From the NCBI RefSeq assembly GCF_001439685.1, contig NZ_JYLH01000016.1, forward strand, positions 62,001 to 126,000: a stretch of 64,000 nucleotides of DNA, given 5' to 3'. The notes under the pieces are model-generated. The model saw only the letters and a program-made list of their open reading frames with translations, did not search any database and was not told the origin of the DNA. The position numbers were made by a program, and so were the translations under genes. Source of the stretch: Pseudomonas libanensis. Its GTDB lineage: Bacteria > Pseudomonadota > Gammaproteobacteria > Pseudomonadales > Pseudomonadaceae. Every line of letters starts with the position of its first letter. Within the stretch, counting starts at the first letter, position 1. This document shows, piece by piece, positions 1-8,883 of the stretch.

Positions 1-1
1 C

Positions 2-1012
2 ACCGAGGAAACCTCCGGTGACGCCATTCCTTACTATTTCGAACGCAATCCCGTGCCGCAATACAACCTGGCGCTGGATGGCGGCTATCCGGTAGTGATC
101 GCCGAAAAAGGCTCGGGCACCGTCATGGCCACCTTCCCGGTGCGCAAGGGCGAAGGCCAAGGCGCAGAAATCATTTCGATGACTGGCGGCAAGGCCACCA
201 ACCAGATCCCTTCGGCCTCGGTTGCCACGCTGGTCAGCGATAATCCCGCTGAGTTGGCCGCCAGCCTGCAACAGGCCGGGGCTGACTATGCCAAGCGAAA
301 TGGCGGCAATTTCAAGGTGACCGCCCAGGTCGACGGCAAGGACGTCAAACTCACCGTCACTGGCGTATCTGCCCACTCCTCCGAACCTGAATCCGGGATC
401 AACCCGGTGGCACGCATGCTGGAGTTGATCCACAGCGTCGACGGCAAGATCGCCCTCAAGCACAACCACATCACCGACGCCGCCCACTATGCGGCGGACA
501 ACTGGGGCCTGGACTACCTGGGCGGCAAACTGGGCGTGGGCTTTGCCGATGACTTCATGGGGCCGCTGACCACCTCGCCGACCTTTGTCGGCCTGGATGA
601 CAAAGCCTTCAAGCTGGCGGTCAACCTGCGTGCGCCGAAGGGCAAATCGCCGGAAAAACTCAAAGCCGAAATCGCCGAGAAGTTGAACGCCTGGGACAAA
701 CGCACCCAGGTCAAGGTGGACTTTACCTACTCGCTGGATACGCCGATGTACCGTAACCCTGAAGGTGAATGGGTCAAAGCCTTGCTGGCGGTCGCCACGG
801 AAAACCTCGGCATGACGCACAAGTTCGGCACCTCGGCCGGCGCGACCTCTGTGCATGACCTGCCCAATGGTGTGCAGTTTGGCCTGGCGCGACCTGAAGA
901 GAAATACACCGGGCATACCGACGGTGAGTTCAAGACCGTCGAGCAGTTTTTGCTGGACCTGCAGATTGTCACTGAAATGATGGGCCGAGTTGGTCAACTG
1001 CCCAAGCTCTGA
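2..1012 (+). CDS. M20-family dipeptidase, C-terminal part (5' end outside window)
   Basis: The frame is open from the first bases of the window. It begins TEETSG, which matches the metal-binding D/E-E-x-S-G motif of PepV-like M20 metallopeptidases, so the N-terminal catalytic half lies upstream. A GTG at base 53 is inside the conserved motif region and is not the start. Further family features are an HSSEPESG segment (His contacting the active site from the lid domain), a lid/dimerisation region in the middle, and a final HTDGE motif supplying the last metal ligand. The expected activity is zinc- or cobalt-dependent hydrolysis of small peptides. The gene ends 33 bp before the convergent end of the reductase-peptidase fusion gene. 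The dipeptidase family is confident; substrate and subcellular location cannot be read because the N-terminus is missing. Confidence 0.85.
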   Translation, partial: TEETSGDAIPYYFERNPVPQYNLALDGGYPVVIAEKGSGTVMATFPVRKGEGQGAEIISMTGGKATNQIPSASVATLVSDNPAELAASLQQAGADYAKRNGGNFKVTAQVDGKDVKLTVTGVSAHSSEPESGINPVARMLELIHSVDGKIALKHNHITDAAHYAADNWGLDYLGGKLGVGFADDFMGPLTTSPTFVGLDDKAFKLAVNLRAPKGKSPEKLKAEIAEKLNAWDKRTQVKVDFTYSLDTPMYRNPEGEWVKALLAVATENLGMTHKFGTSAGATSVHDLPNGVQFGLARPEEKYTGHTDGEFKTVEQFLLDLQIVTEMMGRVGQLPKL

Positions 1013-1045
1013 GCGCAGCGGGAGCCCGCCGCAATGGCGGGCTCG

Positions 1046-2707
1046 TCAGGCTTGCAGCATCAGCATATCCTCAAAAAAACCACCGACCGGCTCCGTGGGA
1101 TGGCACAGCTGGATTTCCAGCACCCAGGCCATCTCACTCGGTGGGATTTCCAGCTCCGCCAGCACCTTGCTTTCGAACAGCGCATGGGGAAAATCCGCAA
1201 GGCGGTGCCCTGCGAGGTTGCGCGCCAGCCTCCAGCCCTTGGACTCGGCGCTCTGCTCGGCGAAGTCATAGAGTTCACGTCCGGTCAGCCCGCGTAGCCA
1301 GGCTTCACGGGTTTCATCAAATACTTCATGCAGGGCTTTTTTACAGGCCAGGTGCAACGGCAAATCACCGAACACAAAGGTGTCGCCGTAGTCGCCTTCG
1401 TAGCCATCCCACACCGGGCCCAGGTCAACCACGGCGATGTCCGTGGCGCGCAGCCTGCGTTGACGGTCAATGCCTTCACGGGGTGGGCGCACCGTGTCGG
1501 CGCCAAAGCGAATGTAGGTTGGATGCCAGGTGTGGGACGCGCCCATGGCGTGCAGTTGCTCGGCAGCCATATCGAGGGCTTCGCCCGTGGTCATACCCAC
1601 CTTCAATTGGCTGGCGATCGCCGCCAGGGCACGGATGGACTGCTCACGTGCCGCGAGCATGCCGTCCAGCGAGTAACGTGGGCCGACTTTTTCCCAAATC
1701 GGGTCCAATGGCTTGGAGGGCACTCCCGCACTCGAACGGCCACTGGGCACAAAGGCTTCCGCGACAAACCGGTGGCTGGGCAAGCCCGCTTCCAGACAAG
1801 CCGCACGTGTCTGGCTGATCATCGCGCCGTTACCGCAGGCATAGACCTGGGCAGCCTGCCAGTGATGACCATGACCCAGTGCAACTTCCTGCACCCGGCC
1901 CTCTGAGGCCAGTACCGGATGCCAGCGAAAACGCGGGTGGTCCATGATCATCCTGTCCAAAAACACACGGTCATAAAAATCTGCCGGCTGCGCACCGCCC
2001 CAGTACAACGTCACCTCCACATCGCGTTTCAAGGCGGTCAGCAGAATCGGCTTGATACCCGCGTAACCTGTGCCCGTGGCGAACAGCACGACCGGCGCAC
2101 CGTCATCGTCCTGCCAGGTGCAGGCACCAAAAGGCCCTTCCAGTTGCAACAGGTCGCCGGCTTCAACGGCGCCCAGGAAGGTCTCGGAAAACAGCCCGCC
2201 GCTCACCCGACGAATCTGGAACCCCAGGCGCCCATCGCTTTCGGCCGGCAGGTTGGCGATCGAGAAACAACGCGAATCACCGTCGACCAGGCGGAACTTG
2301 ACGTACTGTCCCGCTCGCACCGCCAGCGGCATATCCGGCATCACGATCAACTCGATGACATCCGGACTGAGCGCACGCTTGCCCAGCACCGTTGCCTCGA
2401 CCACGAGCGCGGGCGTGTCCAGCGACCAGCCGGGAATTTCCAGGCGCATGTTGGAGCAGGCATGGCTCTGGCACAGCAGCATTTCATTGGCTGCCAGCGG
2501 GTAGGACGGCGCCGGCCCCCCCGGGTCCAGTTGCTTGGCACGGTACGCACCGTCGGCCACTACCACCTTGCACGATCCGCACGCGCCACGCCGGCATGAA
2601 AACGGCACGGTCAAGCCGCTGGCGAGCATTGCATCCAGCAACAGTTCATCGCCGGCTTCAAAGGTTTTCCCCGAGGGGGCGAGTTCGATGACATGGCGCG
2701 TGTTCAT
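1046..2707 (-). CDS. 2Fe-2S ferredoxin/FAD-NAD(P)H reductase fused to an M24 metallopeptidase
   Basis: This single 553-residue frame joins two enzymes. Residues 1-90 form a plant-type [2Fe-2S] ferredoxin domain with Cys38, Cys43, Cys46 and Cys79. Residues about 100-320 form a ferredoxin-NADP+ reductase module: RCFSIAN is the flavin-binding RxY/FS motif, GTGYAGIKP the nucleotide-binding loop, and YACGN the C-terminal NAD(P)H motif. This part resembles CDP-6-deoxy-glucoseen reductase-like and oxygenase reductase components. After a short Ser/Pro/Gly linker, residues about 330-553 match an M24 (pita-bread) catalytic domain without the creatinase N-domain. The five usual metal ligands appear present: D in VDLG, D in GDYGDT, H in LAGHRL, E in LEIQL and E in FFEDM. 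The gene is divergent from a MocR regulator with 77 bp between them, which suggests control by it. Domain calls are firm; the joint function is unknown. Confidence 0.85.
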   Translation of the reverse strand: MNTRHVIELAPSGKTFEAGDELLLDAMLASGLTVPFSCRRGACGSCKVVVADGAYRAKQLDPGGPAPSYPLAANEMLLCQSHACSNMRLEIPGWSLDTPALVVEATVLGKRALSPDVIELIVMPDMPLAVRAGQYVKFRLVDGDSRCFSIANLPAESDGRLGFQIRRVSGGLFSETFLGAVEAGDLLQLEGPFGACTWQDDDGAPVVLFATGTGYAGIKPILLTALKRDVEVTLYWGGAQPADFYDRVFLDRMIMDHPRFRWHPVLASEGRVQEVALGHGHHWQAAQVYACGNGAMISQTRAACLEAGLPSHRFVAEAFVPSGRSSAGVPSKPLDPIWEKVGPRYSLDGMLAAREQSIRALAAIASQLKVGMTTGEALDMAAEQLHAMGASHTWHPTYIRFGADTVRPPREGIDRQRRLRATDIAVVDLGPVWDGYEGDYGDTFVFGDLPLHLACKKALHEVFDETREAWLRGLTGRELYDFAEQSAESKGWRLARNLAGHRLADFPHALFESKVLAELEIPPSEMAWVLEIQLCHPTEPVGGFFEDMLMLQA

Positions 2708-2784
2708 AAGGACCTCGGGATAAGTGAGACCTGATTGTTGCGCTAGACTAGGCCCATTAGAACCTCCAGATTTGGATAATTCAG
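2708..2784. promoter_or_regulatory. Divergent promoter region, fusion gene / MocR regulator
   Basis: This 77-bp intergenic stretch must hold both promoters. On its right side short direct repeats CCAGAT recur (about 2766 and 2790), the second falling at the regulator start. MocR regulators typically bind closely spaced direct or inverted repeats between themselves and a divergent target. The element is inferred from geometry; no strong consensus -35/-10 pair was identified. Confidence 0.4.
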
Positions 2785-4275
2785 ATGGTCCAGATGCGCA
2801 AATGGCGCCCCTTGCTCAAGCTCGACGAAGATACCCACCAGGCGTCCTACCGCAAGATTGCCGAGGGCCTGGTCAGCGCGATCCTCGAAGGCCGCCTGGC
2901 GCCTGGAACCTTGCTGCCGGGCACGCGGGAAATGGCGCAGTTGCTCAACGTCAACCGCAAGACCGTGATCCTGGCCTACGAAGAAGCCATGACCAAAGGC
3001 TGGCTGATCAGCGAGCCGCGCCGTGGCACCTTCGTCAATGCGCAACTGACGCCCAAACCCATGCCCAGTGCTGCGCAACCGTCCTTCGCGCCGCCGCTGC
3101 TGGAGCAGCCGGTAGTGCCGTATTTCACCCACAACGCCCAAGTGGTCGCTCTCCAGCATCGACAGGGTGCGCTGTTTTTCGACAATGGCACCAGCGATCA
3201 CCGTTTGCTGCCCCAGGCCGTTTTGCATCGCTACTATCGTCATGCATTGCGCAACAGTTTTGCCTCCAACACCTTGCGCTACGGCAGTGAGGGCACCGGC
3301 TACCATTTGCGTTGCGCCCTGGCCGACATGCTGCGAAATAATCGCGGGTTGGCGGTGAATGCCGAGAATATCTGTCTGACCCAGGGCACCCAGATGTCGC
3401 TGTACCTGAGCGCAAGCCTGCTGCTCAAGCCCGGCGACGTGGTGCTGGTAGAGCGTTTGAGTTACCCGCCGGCGTGGGAAATTTTTCGAAAACTCGGCGC
3501 ACAACTGGTCACGGTCGACATCGATGATGAAGGTTGCCGCACCGACCAGATCGACCGTTTATGCCGCGAGCATGACGTGCGCATGATCTACCTCACGCCC
3601 CACCACCAGTTCCCCACCACCGTGAGCTTGCATGCAGCACGCCGGCAACACTTGCTGGCACTGGCGGCGCAACATGACTTTTGCGTGATCGAGGAAGACT
3701 ACGATCACGAATACCATTTCAGCGGCCGCCCTTACCTGCCGCTGGCCAGTGACCGCGCCCAGCGCCATGTGATCTACATCGGTTCTTTATCCAAGGTGCT
3801 GGGCTCAACGTTTCGTTGCAGCTACATCGTGGCGCCCGCCCAGGTGATTGAGGTTTTGCAGCGCAATGGCGCATTGATGGTGGGCGATGCCGATGGGGTG
3901 GCGCAGGCCATGCTGGCGGACTTGATCAATGATGGTGAGTTGAAAAAGCACCTGCGCCGCGTCTCGAAAGAATACCTGGCGCGCCGAACTGTGCTGCGCG
4001 ATTGCCTCGACCAGGCATTCGGCGATCGCATACAGGTGCGCGAGCCTGAGGGTGGCCTGGCGCTCTGGGTACGCTTCGAGGAAGGAATCGACGTGGATGG
4101 CTTGGTAACCACCGCCCTGGACCATGGGCTGGTGGTGCGCAGCGGTCGCCAGTTTTCACCCAACGACCGTCCGGAAAATGCGCTGCGCCTGGGCTTTGCA
4201 TCCCTGGACCGGGATGAAATCGCGCAAGCCATGCAGCGCTTGGCCCAGGCAATGAAAGCGATGGGCATGGGGTGA
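2785..4275 (+). CDS. MocR-family (GntR-type HTH + aminotransferase-like) transcriptional regulator
   Basis: The protein has 496 residues. Residues about 18-85 are a GntR winged helix, with LPGTREMAQLLNVNRKTV as the recognition region and a following RRGTFV wing. Residues about 120-490 are a fold-type I aminotransferase-like domain. SLSK places the pyridoxal-phosphate lysine at Lys337, and EEDYDHEY contains the conserved Asp that contacts the pyridine nitrogen. MocR proteins sense an amino compound through a PLP aldimine and regulate an adjacent gene. The nearest target is the divergent reductase-peptidase fusion. The convergent gltS ends only 6 bp beyond this gene and is less likely to share the operator. 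The start is ATG; a second in-frame ATG lies three codons on. Ligand unknown. Confidence 0.88.
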   Translation: MVQMRKWRPLLKLDEDTHQASYRKIAEGLVSAILEGRLAPGTLLPGTREMAQLLNVNRKTVILAYEEAMTKGWLISEPRRGTFVNAQLTPKPMPSAAQPSFAPPLLEQPVVPYFTHNAQVVALQHRQGALFFDNGTSDHRLLPQAVLHRYYRHALRNSFASNTLRYGSEGTGYHLRCALADMLRNNRGLAVNAENICLTQGTQMSLYLSASLLLKPGDVVLVERLSYPPAWEIFRKLGAQLVTVDIDDEGCRTDQIDRLCREHDVRMIYLTPHHQFPTTVSLHAARRQHLLALAAQHDFCVIEEDYDHEYHFSGRPYLPLASDRAQRHVIYIGSLSKVLGSTFRCSYIVAPAQVIEVLQRNGALMVGDADGVAQAMLADLINDGELKKHLRRVSKEYLARRTVLRDCLDQAFGDRIQVREPEGGLALWVRFEEGIDVDGLVTTALDHGLVVRSGRQFSPNDRPENALRLGFASLDRDEIAQAMQRLAQAMKAMGMG

Positions 4276-4281
4276 AGCGAC

Positions 4282-5493
4282 TTACCCCGCGGCCCCCAGG
4301 AACGGCAGTGCCAAGTACAGCTTGATCACCACAGCATTGGTGATATCGATGAAGAATGCCCCGACCATCGGCACCACCAGGAACGCAATCTGCGACGGCC
4401 CGAAGCGCTGGGTCACAGCCTGCATATTGGCAATCGCCGTGGGGGTGGCGCCAAGCCCGAACCCGCAATGACCGGCCGCCAATACCGCCGCGTCGTAATT
4501 ACGGCCCATCACCCGGAACGTCACGAAAATCGCAAACAACGCCATCAACAGTGCCTGCGCAGCCAAAAGGATGACGATCGGCAAGGCCAGCGCCGCCAGG
4601 TCCCAGAGCTTGAGAGACATCAGCGCAATCGCCAGGAACAACGACAAACTGACATTGCCCAGTACCGACACTTCGCGCTCGAACACCTGGTGCCAGCCGA
4701 GGATCGACAGCCCATTGCGCAGCACTACACCGACGAACAATACGCAGACGAAGGTCGGCAATTCGAAGGCAGTGCCTTGGATGGCACTGTTGAGCAAGGT
4801 GCCGGCCTTCAGGCTGATCGCCACCAACGCCAGGGTCTCGATAAACGAAAACGCCGTGATCAGACGCTCCTGGTTGGGCTGTTCGAAGCCCTTTGGCAAG
4901 CGCGGCTGCGGTTGCCCGACACCTGGCACTTCGACCCGCTTGATCAGCAAGCGCGCCACGGGGCCACCAATCAGGCCACCGAGTACCAAGCCAAACGTCG
5001 CCGACGCAATGGCCAACTCAGATGCAGAAGCTACGCCATATTGCTCACTGAACACCGCGCCCCAGGCCGCACCAGTGCCATGCCCACCGGATAATGTCAC
5101 CGAGCCGGCCAGCAAGCCCATCAGCGGATCCAGGCCAAGCGCCGTGGCCAGTGCGATACCCATGGCGTTTTGCAACACCAGCAGCGCGGTTACCACCAGC
5201 AGGAATATGGCGACTATGCGCCCGCCCTTCTTCAGGCTGGCGAAGTCTGCGTTAAGGCCGATAGTGGCGAAAAACGCCAACATCAAGGGGGTTTGCAAAG
5301 AGGGGTCGAAGCGTACCTCGATATCGGCCAGGCCGCGCAATGCCAGGAGTAGCAGGGCGACCAACAAACCACCGGCGACCGGTTCGGGAATATTGTAGGT
5401 GCGCAAGAAGCCGATCCGCGCCACCAGCCATCGCCCCAGCAATAGCACCAGCGAAGCGGCCACCAATGTTGAATAAAAATCGAGTTGAACCAT
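4282..5493 (-). CDS. gltS: Sodium/glutamate symporter GltS
   Basis: The protein is a polytopic inner-membrane carrier with glycine-rich re-entrant motifs characteristic of the ESS/GltS family, notably LSGGHGTGAAWG in the first half and AGHCGFGLGATPTAIANM in the second. These are the two inverted repeats that build the Na+/glutamate site. The longest frame starts at 5574, but the extra 27 residues lack membrane or family character. The ATG at 5493 (MVQLDFYSTL) gives 403 residues, close to the roughly 400 usual for GltS, with a GAGA-type ribosome site upstream. The gene is convergent with the MocR regulator. It imports glutamate with sodium. Confidence 0.92.
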   Translation of the reverse strand: MVQLDFYSTLVAASLVLLLGRWLVARIGFLRTYNIPEPVAGGLLVALLLLALRGLADIEVRFDPSLQTPLMLAFFATIGLNADFASLKKGGRIVAIFLLVVTALLVLQNAMGIALATALGLDPLMGLLAGSVTLSGGHGTGAAWGAVFSEQYGVASASELAIASATFGLVLGGLIGGPVARLLIKRVEVPGVGQPQPRLPKGFEQPNQERLITAFSFIETLALVAISLKAGTLLNSAIQGTAFELPTFVCVLFVGVVLRNGLSILGWHQVFEREVSVLGNVSLSLFLAIALMSLKLWDLAALALPIVILLAAQALLMALFAIFVTFRVMGRNYDAAVLAAGHCGFGLGATPTAIANMQAVTQRFGPSQIAFLVVPMVGAFFIDITNAVVIKLYLALPFLGAAG

Positions 5494-5655
5494 CTGGGCA
5501 GTTCTCTGAAGTGAGCAAGGAGAATGGGGTGGCCAGAGTAGAGAGCACGACAGAGAAACGCACCTCCTCCACAAAAAGTACAGACTATCCCTACAAGTTT
5601 TACAAGAATGCCCTACGACGAGCTGCGCTTCTGAAAGGAAAGACGGCCCATGAGG

Positions 5656-5943
5656 CTATCCACGATAGCGTCGCAACAAGGGCCAGTTGGAGGCGAGGGC
5701 TCCGGGCTCATAGTCGCGCCCCTCGACCCGCACAAGGTCAGGGAACTCGAGCAACAATGCACGGTTGCCCCTGCCGATGTGCTCCATCACTGCCAGGGTA
5801 ATGTTCTCGCGCACCATGCCCGTCGAGACGTAATACATGGCCCAGGCCTGTTCGGGCGTACAAAGGCCGATCTGCTCTTCAATCTCTTTGTATGCCTTAT
5901 AGTCGTCTGACTCCAGATAGCCCTGATCAACACCTTGGCGCAT
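5656..5943 (-). CDS. Small conserved protein of unknown function (95 aa)
   Basis: An ATG at 5943 is preceded by a strong GGAGGAG ribosome-binding site a few bases upstream and opens a 95-residue acidic, soluble protein starting MRQGVDQGYLESDDYKAY. A longer frame reaches 6030, but its added residues overlap the spacer after the polyamine-binding gene and look non-coding. The protein has no signal peptide or membrane segment and no motif I recognise. It follows the polyamine-type binding-protein gene on the same strand with a 55-bp gap, so the two may be co-transcribed. Real-gene confidence comes from the ribosome site and coding-like composition; the function is not assignable. Confidence 0.6.
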   Translation of the reverse strand: MRQGVDQGYLESDDYKAYKEIEEQIGLCTPEQAWAMYYVSTGMVRENITLAVMEHIGRGNRALLLEFPDLVRVEGRDYEPGALASNWPLLRRYRG

Positions 5944-5998
5944 GCTGTCTCCCTCCTCCGGCCCCCGCCCTGTGGTCAGCCGGCCAATAGTTCTACCC

Positions 5999-7102
5999 TC
6001 ACGTACCACTCTTGACCTTGGTCCACACACGGGTGCGGATGCGCTCGGCCTTCAGCGGCAGGGGCTCGAGCGGGACCAACGTTGCCATGGTCTTTTTATC
6101 GGGATAAATCCACGGGTTATCCCGCAGCTTCTGCTCGACGAACTGGGTGGCATCTTTATTGGCGTTGGGATAGAGCATGTAGTTGGATGTCTTGGCGATC
6201 ACCTGTGGCCGCAACATGTAATTGATAAATTCCAGGGCGGCCTTGGGGTGCCGGGCATCCTTGAGCAGCACCCAGTTTTCAGACCAGACCAATGCCCCTT
6301 CCCGGGGCAGGCTGTAGGCAATCTTGCGTCCGCTGTTGGACTTTTCATTGATCGCCTGCGCCGCCAGGGCACCGTTGGCCCAGCCTACGACGGCGCAGAT
6401 ATTGCCATCGGCCAGGTCGGTGTCGATGCGAGAGGAGTCGAAATAAAGGACGTAGGGGCGGATTTTCAACAGCAGGGCCTGGGCCTTCTGATAATCCTCG
6501 GGGTTGGTGCTGTTGCTGGGCAGCCCGAGGTAGTGCAAGGCAATCGAAATGATCTCGCTGGGCGAGTCGAGCATGGCCACGCCACACGCCTTGAGCTTGC
6601 TGATGTTCTCTTCCTTGAAGATCAGGTCCCAGCTGTCCACCGGGGCATCCTCACCCAGTGCCGCCTTGACCTTATCCACGTCGTAGCCAATGCCGGTGGT
6701 GCCCCATACGTAGGGTACGGCGTAGCGATTACCGGGATCATTGACCGCCAGCAGAGCGAGGATATCGGGATCGATGTGCGACAGATTGCTCAATTGCGAG
6801 CGATCCAGCGGCTGCAACACGCCGGCCTTGATCAGCCCGGGCAGCACATTGGAGGTGGCCACCACCAGGTCATACCCGGTGCGTCCGGCCATCACCTTGC
6901 TCTGCATGATTTCTGCGCTGTCGAAGGCGTCCATGTGCAACTTGATGCCGGTTTCCTGCTGGAATTCCCTCGGGGTCTGCGGCTCAAGAAACCCGAACCA
7001 GTTATACAGATACAACGAAGATTGGGCGGCGCCTGCCGGTGTACTGATTGCGGCTCCCAGCAGCGAGGCTAAAAAAATAGCTCGCAAGTGTGATCGACTC
7101 AT
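5999..7102 (-). CDS. Polyamine-type (PotF/SpuD-like) periplasmic substrate-binding protein
   Basis: The protein has 367 residues. A signal peptide covers residues 1-25 with cleavage likely after PAGA. The mature part starts with YLYNWFGF, followed by the YDLVVAT and PYVWGTTGIGYD segments typical of the spermidine/putrescine-binding PotD/PotF/SpuD family, and ends with the C-terminal lobe (AALEFINYML, then PNANKDA). These proteins capture putrescine, spermidine or related amines in the periplasm for an ABC permease. No permease or ATPase gene lies nearby. The neighbours are the 95-residue unknown downstream and a divergent LuxR regulator 138 bp away, so this may be an orphan sensor-like binding protein or may serve a transporter encoded elsewhere. 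The family is confident; the exact ligand is not. Confidence 0.88.
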   Translation of the reverse strand: MSRSHLRAIFLASLLGAAISTPAGAAQSSLYLYNWFGFLEPQTPREFQQETGIKLHMDAFDSAEIMQSKVMAGRTGYDLVVATSNVLPGLIKAGVLQPLDRSQLSNLSHIDPDILALLAVNDPGNRYAVPYVWGTTGIGYDVDKVKAALGEDAPVDSWDLIFKEENISKLKACGVAMLDSPSEIISIALHYLGLPSNSTNPEDYQKAQALLLKIRPYVLYFDSSRIDTDLADGNICAVVGWANGALAAQAINEKSNSGRKIAYSLPREGALVWSENWVLLKDARHPKAALEFINYMLRPQVIAKTSNYMLYPNANKDATQFVEQKLRDNPWIYPDKKTMATLVPLEPLPLKAERIRTRVWTKVKSGT

Positions 7103-7240
7103 ATGACTATTCCCTGTCCACCCGACATGCCTTCATGGCTATCGTTAGTTCGGGGTGAATATACCGGGCATGGTTGAATAGTAAATACCTAGAAATACTT
7201 AGCCCTGGCCTGCCAATCCCTAACCCTAAAGGGGTAGAAC

Positions 7241-8032
7241 ATGTCGCTTGACCTTCATAGCCTGGCCTGGCATCGATCCGTTGGGAAACTGATCATGCAG
7301 CTCAATCGGCCAGAATTCTGGAGCTCATTGATTCGTGTATTGAATGAATACGTGCAGATAGACAATTGGGTTGTACTGGTTTTCGGCGATCACTCTGTAC
7401 GCGTGATCAGCCTGCCTGAGGTAGCTGACAGCGAAGAGGTTGACGCCTTTATTCATCGCTATGTGAAAGGTCTTTATCTACTGGACCCGTTTTATATCGC
7501 TGATCGAGAAAACCCGCAGAGCGGCTTCTTCCATCTGCTCGATATTGCGCCGGAACACTTTCTTGAGACCGAGTACTACCATCAGTATTTCGCGCAATTC
7601 ATCTCGGTCGATGAGGCGCAATACAACGTACGCCTCGATGCCGACAGAACCTTGTGCATGTCGTTTGGCAGCAACGTGCGGTTCACACAGGCGCAAGTTA
7701 CCATGCTCGACATGATCAAGCCGTGGGTGACGGCGATGATGCACCAACGCATGTGCTTTGAAAGCGACCAGGAAAAGAACATCGCCGAGCCAGCGCCATG
7801 GGCTGAAGCCATAGCCCAGTTGGAGGCCCAGATAACCACTCGCGAAAAAGATGTACTCAAGTTGCTGCTCAGCGGTTTTTCCAACAAGGAGATTGCCGGG
7901 AAGCTGTCGCTGTCAACGGAAACCATCAAAGTCCACCGCCGCAACATCTATAGCAAGTTGAATATAAAGTCGCAGTCCGAACTGTTTGCGCGATTTTTTA
8001 TGCCAAGACAGGACGCGCCTGCGGCCACTTGA
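7241..8032 (+). CDS. LuxR-family transcriptional regulator
   Basis: The protein has 263 residues. Residues about 196-256 form a GerE/LuxR helix-turn-helix: TTREKDVLKLLLSGFSNKEI, then a KLSLSTETIKVHRRNIYSKL recognition helix. The N-terminal 190 residues have no receiver Asp and do not show the Trp/Tyr/Asp cluster of acyl-homoserine-lactone binding domains, so the signal is unknown. A strong ribosome site (AAAGGGG) precedes the ATG. The gene is divergent from the polyamine-type binding protein, and this pairing suggests it controls that gene or responds to the same amines. The gene ends just before a clear rho-independent terminator. Confidence 0.85.
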   Translation: MSLDLHSLAWHRSVGKLIMQLNRPEFWSSLIRVLNEYVQIDNWVVLVFGDHSVRVISLPEVADSEEVDAFIHRYVKGLYLLDPFYIADRENPQSGFFHLLDIAPEHFLETEYYHQYFAQFISVDEAQYNVRLDADRTLCMSFGSNVRFTQAQVTMLDMIKPWVTAMMHQRMCFESDQEKNIAEPAPWAEAIAQLEAQITTREKDVLKLLLSGFSNKEIAGKLSLSTETIKVHRRNIYSKLNIKSQSELFARFFMPRQDAPAAT

Positions 8033-8071
8033 GTGCTGACAGTGCGCGGGTGAGTTAAATTCAGCACACAC

Positions 8072-8105
8072 AAAAACGCCGATCATTACTGATCGGCGTT
8101 TTTGT
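8072..8105 (+). terminator. Rho-independent terminator after the LuxR gene (bidirectional)
   Basis: ACGCCGATC and GATCGGCGT form a 9-bp stem with a short ATTACT loop, flanked by A and T runs on both sides. The same hairpin can therefore end the LuxR transcript from the left and the tRNA transcript from the right. Confidence 0.85.
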
Positions 8106-8111
8106 TAAATA

Positions 8112-8187
<76 letters not shown>

Positions 8188-8190
8188 AAA

Positions 8191-8266
8191 TGGCGTCCCC
8201 TAGGGGACTCGAACCCCTGTTACCGCCGTGAAAGGGCGGTGTCCTAGGCCACTAGACGAAGGGGAC
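8191..8266 (-). tRNA. tRNA-Glu (TTC)
   Basis: The minus strand reads a 76-nt tRNA starting GTCCCCTTCGTCTAG, with anticodon TTC inside the CCCTTTCACGG stem-loop, a GGTTCGAGTCC T-loop and an encoded CCA. It lies three bases upstream of tRNA-Gly in the same transcript. It is an exact copy of the tRNA-Glu at 8451. Confidence 0.97.
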
Positions 8267-8371
8267 ACGCTACTGAAACACATGGTGTGTATTTCAGTGC
8301 CCAGAGGCCTCATCCGAAGACTTGGTCCTGGTTTCACTCAATGCCGCCCGAGGGCAACACTGCTTAAAAAT

Positions 8372-8447
<76 letters not shown>

Positions 8448-8450
8448 ATA

Positions 8451-8526
8451 TGGCGTCCCCTAGGGGACTCGAACCCCTGTTACCGCCGTGAAAGGGCGGT
8501 GTCCTAGGCCACTAGACGAAGGGGAC
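8451..8526 (-). tRNA. tRNA-Glu (TTC), second copy; first gene of the transcript
   Basis: The gene is identical to the tRNA-Glu at 8191, with anticodon TTC and encoded CCA. It is the promoter-proximal member of the order Glu-Gly-Glu-Gly. Confidence 0.97.
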
Positions 8527-8588
8527 ACACGTACAACATTCACTCCCTACCGCGTTTCGCTGTGTGCTTTACGCTGTAAGTGGCGCGC

Positions 8589-8617
8589 ATTCTATGGATG
8601 GATTGAAAGGTCGTCAA
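8589..8617 (-). promoter_or_regulatory. Sigma-70 promoter of the tRNA operon
   Basis: On the minus strand TTGACG (8612-8617) and TAGAAT (8589-8594) are separated by 17 bp. They are followed by a GCGCGCC discriminator, the GC-rich type found at stringently controlled stable-RNA promoters. The remaining sequence between here and the next gene (8618-8883) is AT-rich near 8625-8645; I see no gene in it. Confidence 0.75.
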
Positions 8618-8883
8618 CCCCCATGGATAAATTTATTTAAATCAATGACTTCGCCATCGTTTACCGGCCTTCCCGGGCTTTGTCGGCGTCCGAGCCTTGG
8701 CGCCTATATTCTGGCGCCCGCCAAGACGTTATAGTTCACCCGGGCAAGTGATGGCAATGTGCAGCCATACGGGCACGCCTACCTATATAGAAGAAAGTAC
8801 CTGGGCAATTGGTCGATCAATCCTATCCGCCGGCTGACCCAGTCACTACACTCAACAGCAAACCCTATAAAGAGGTCACACCG

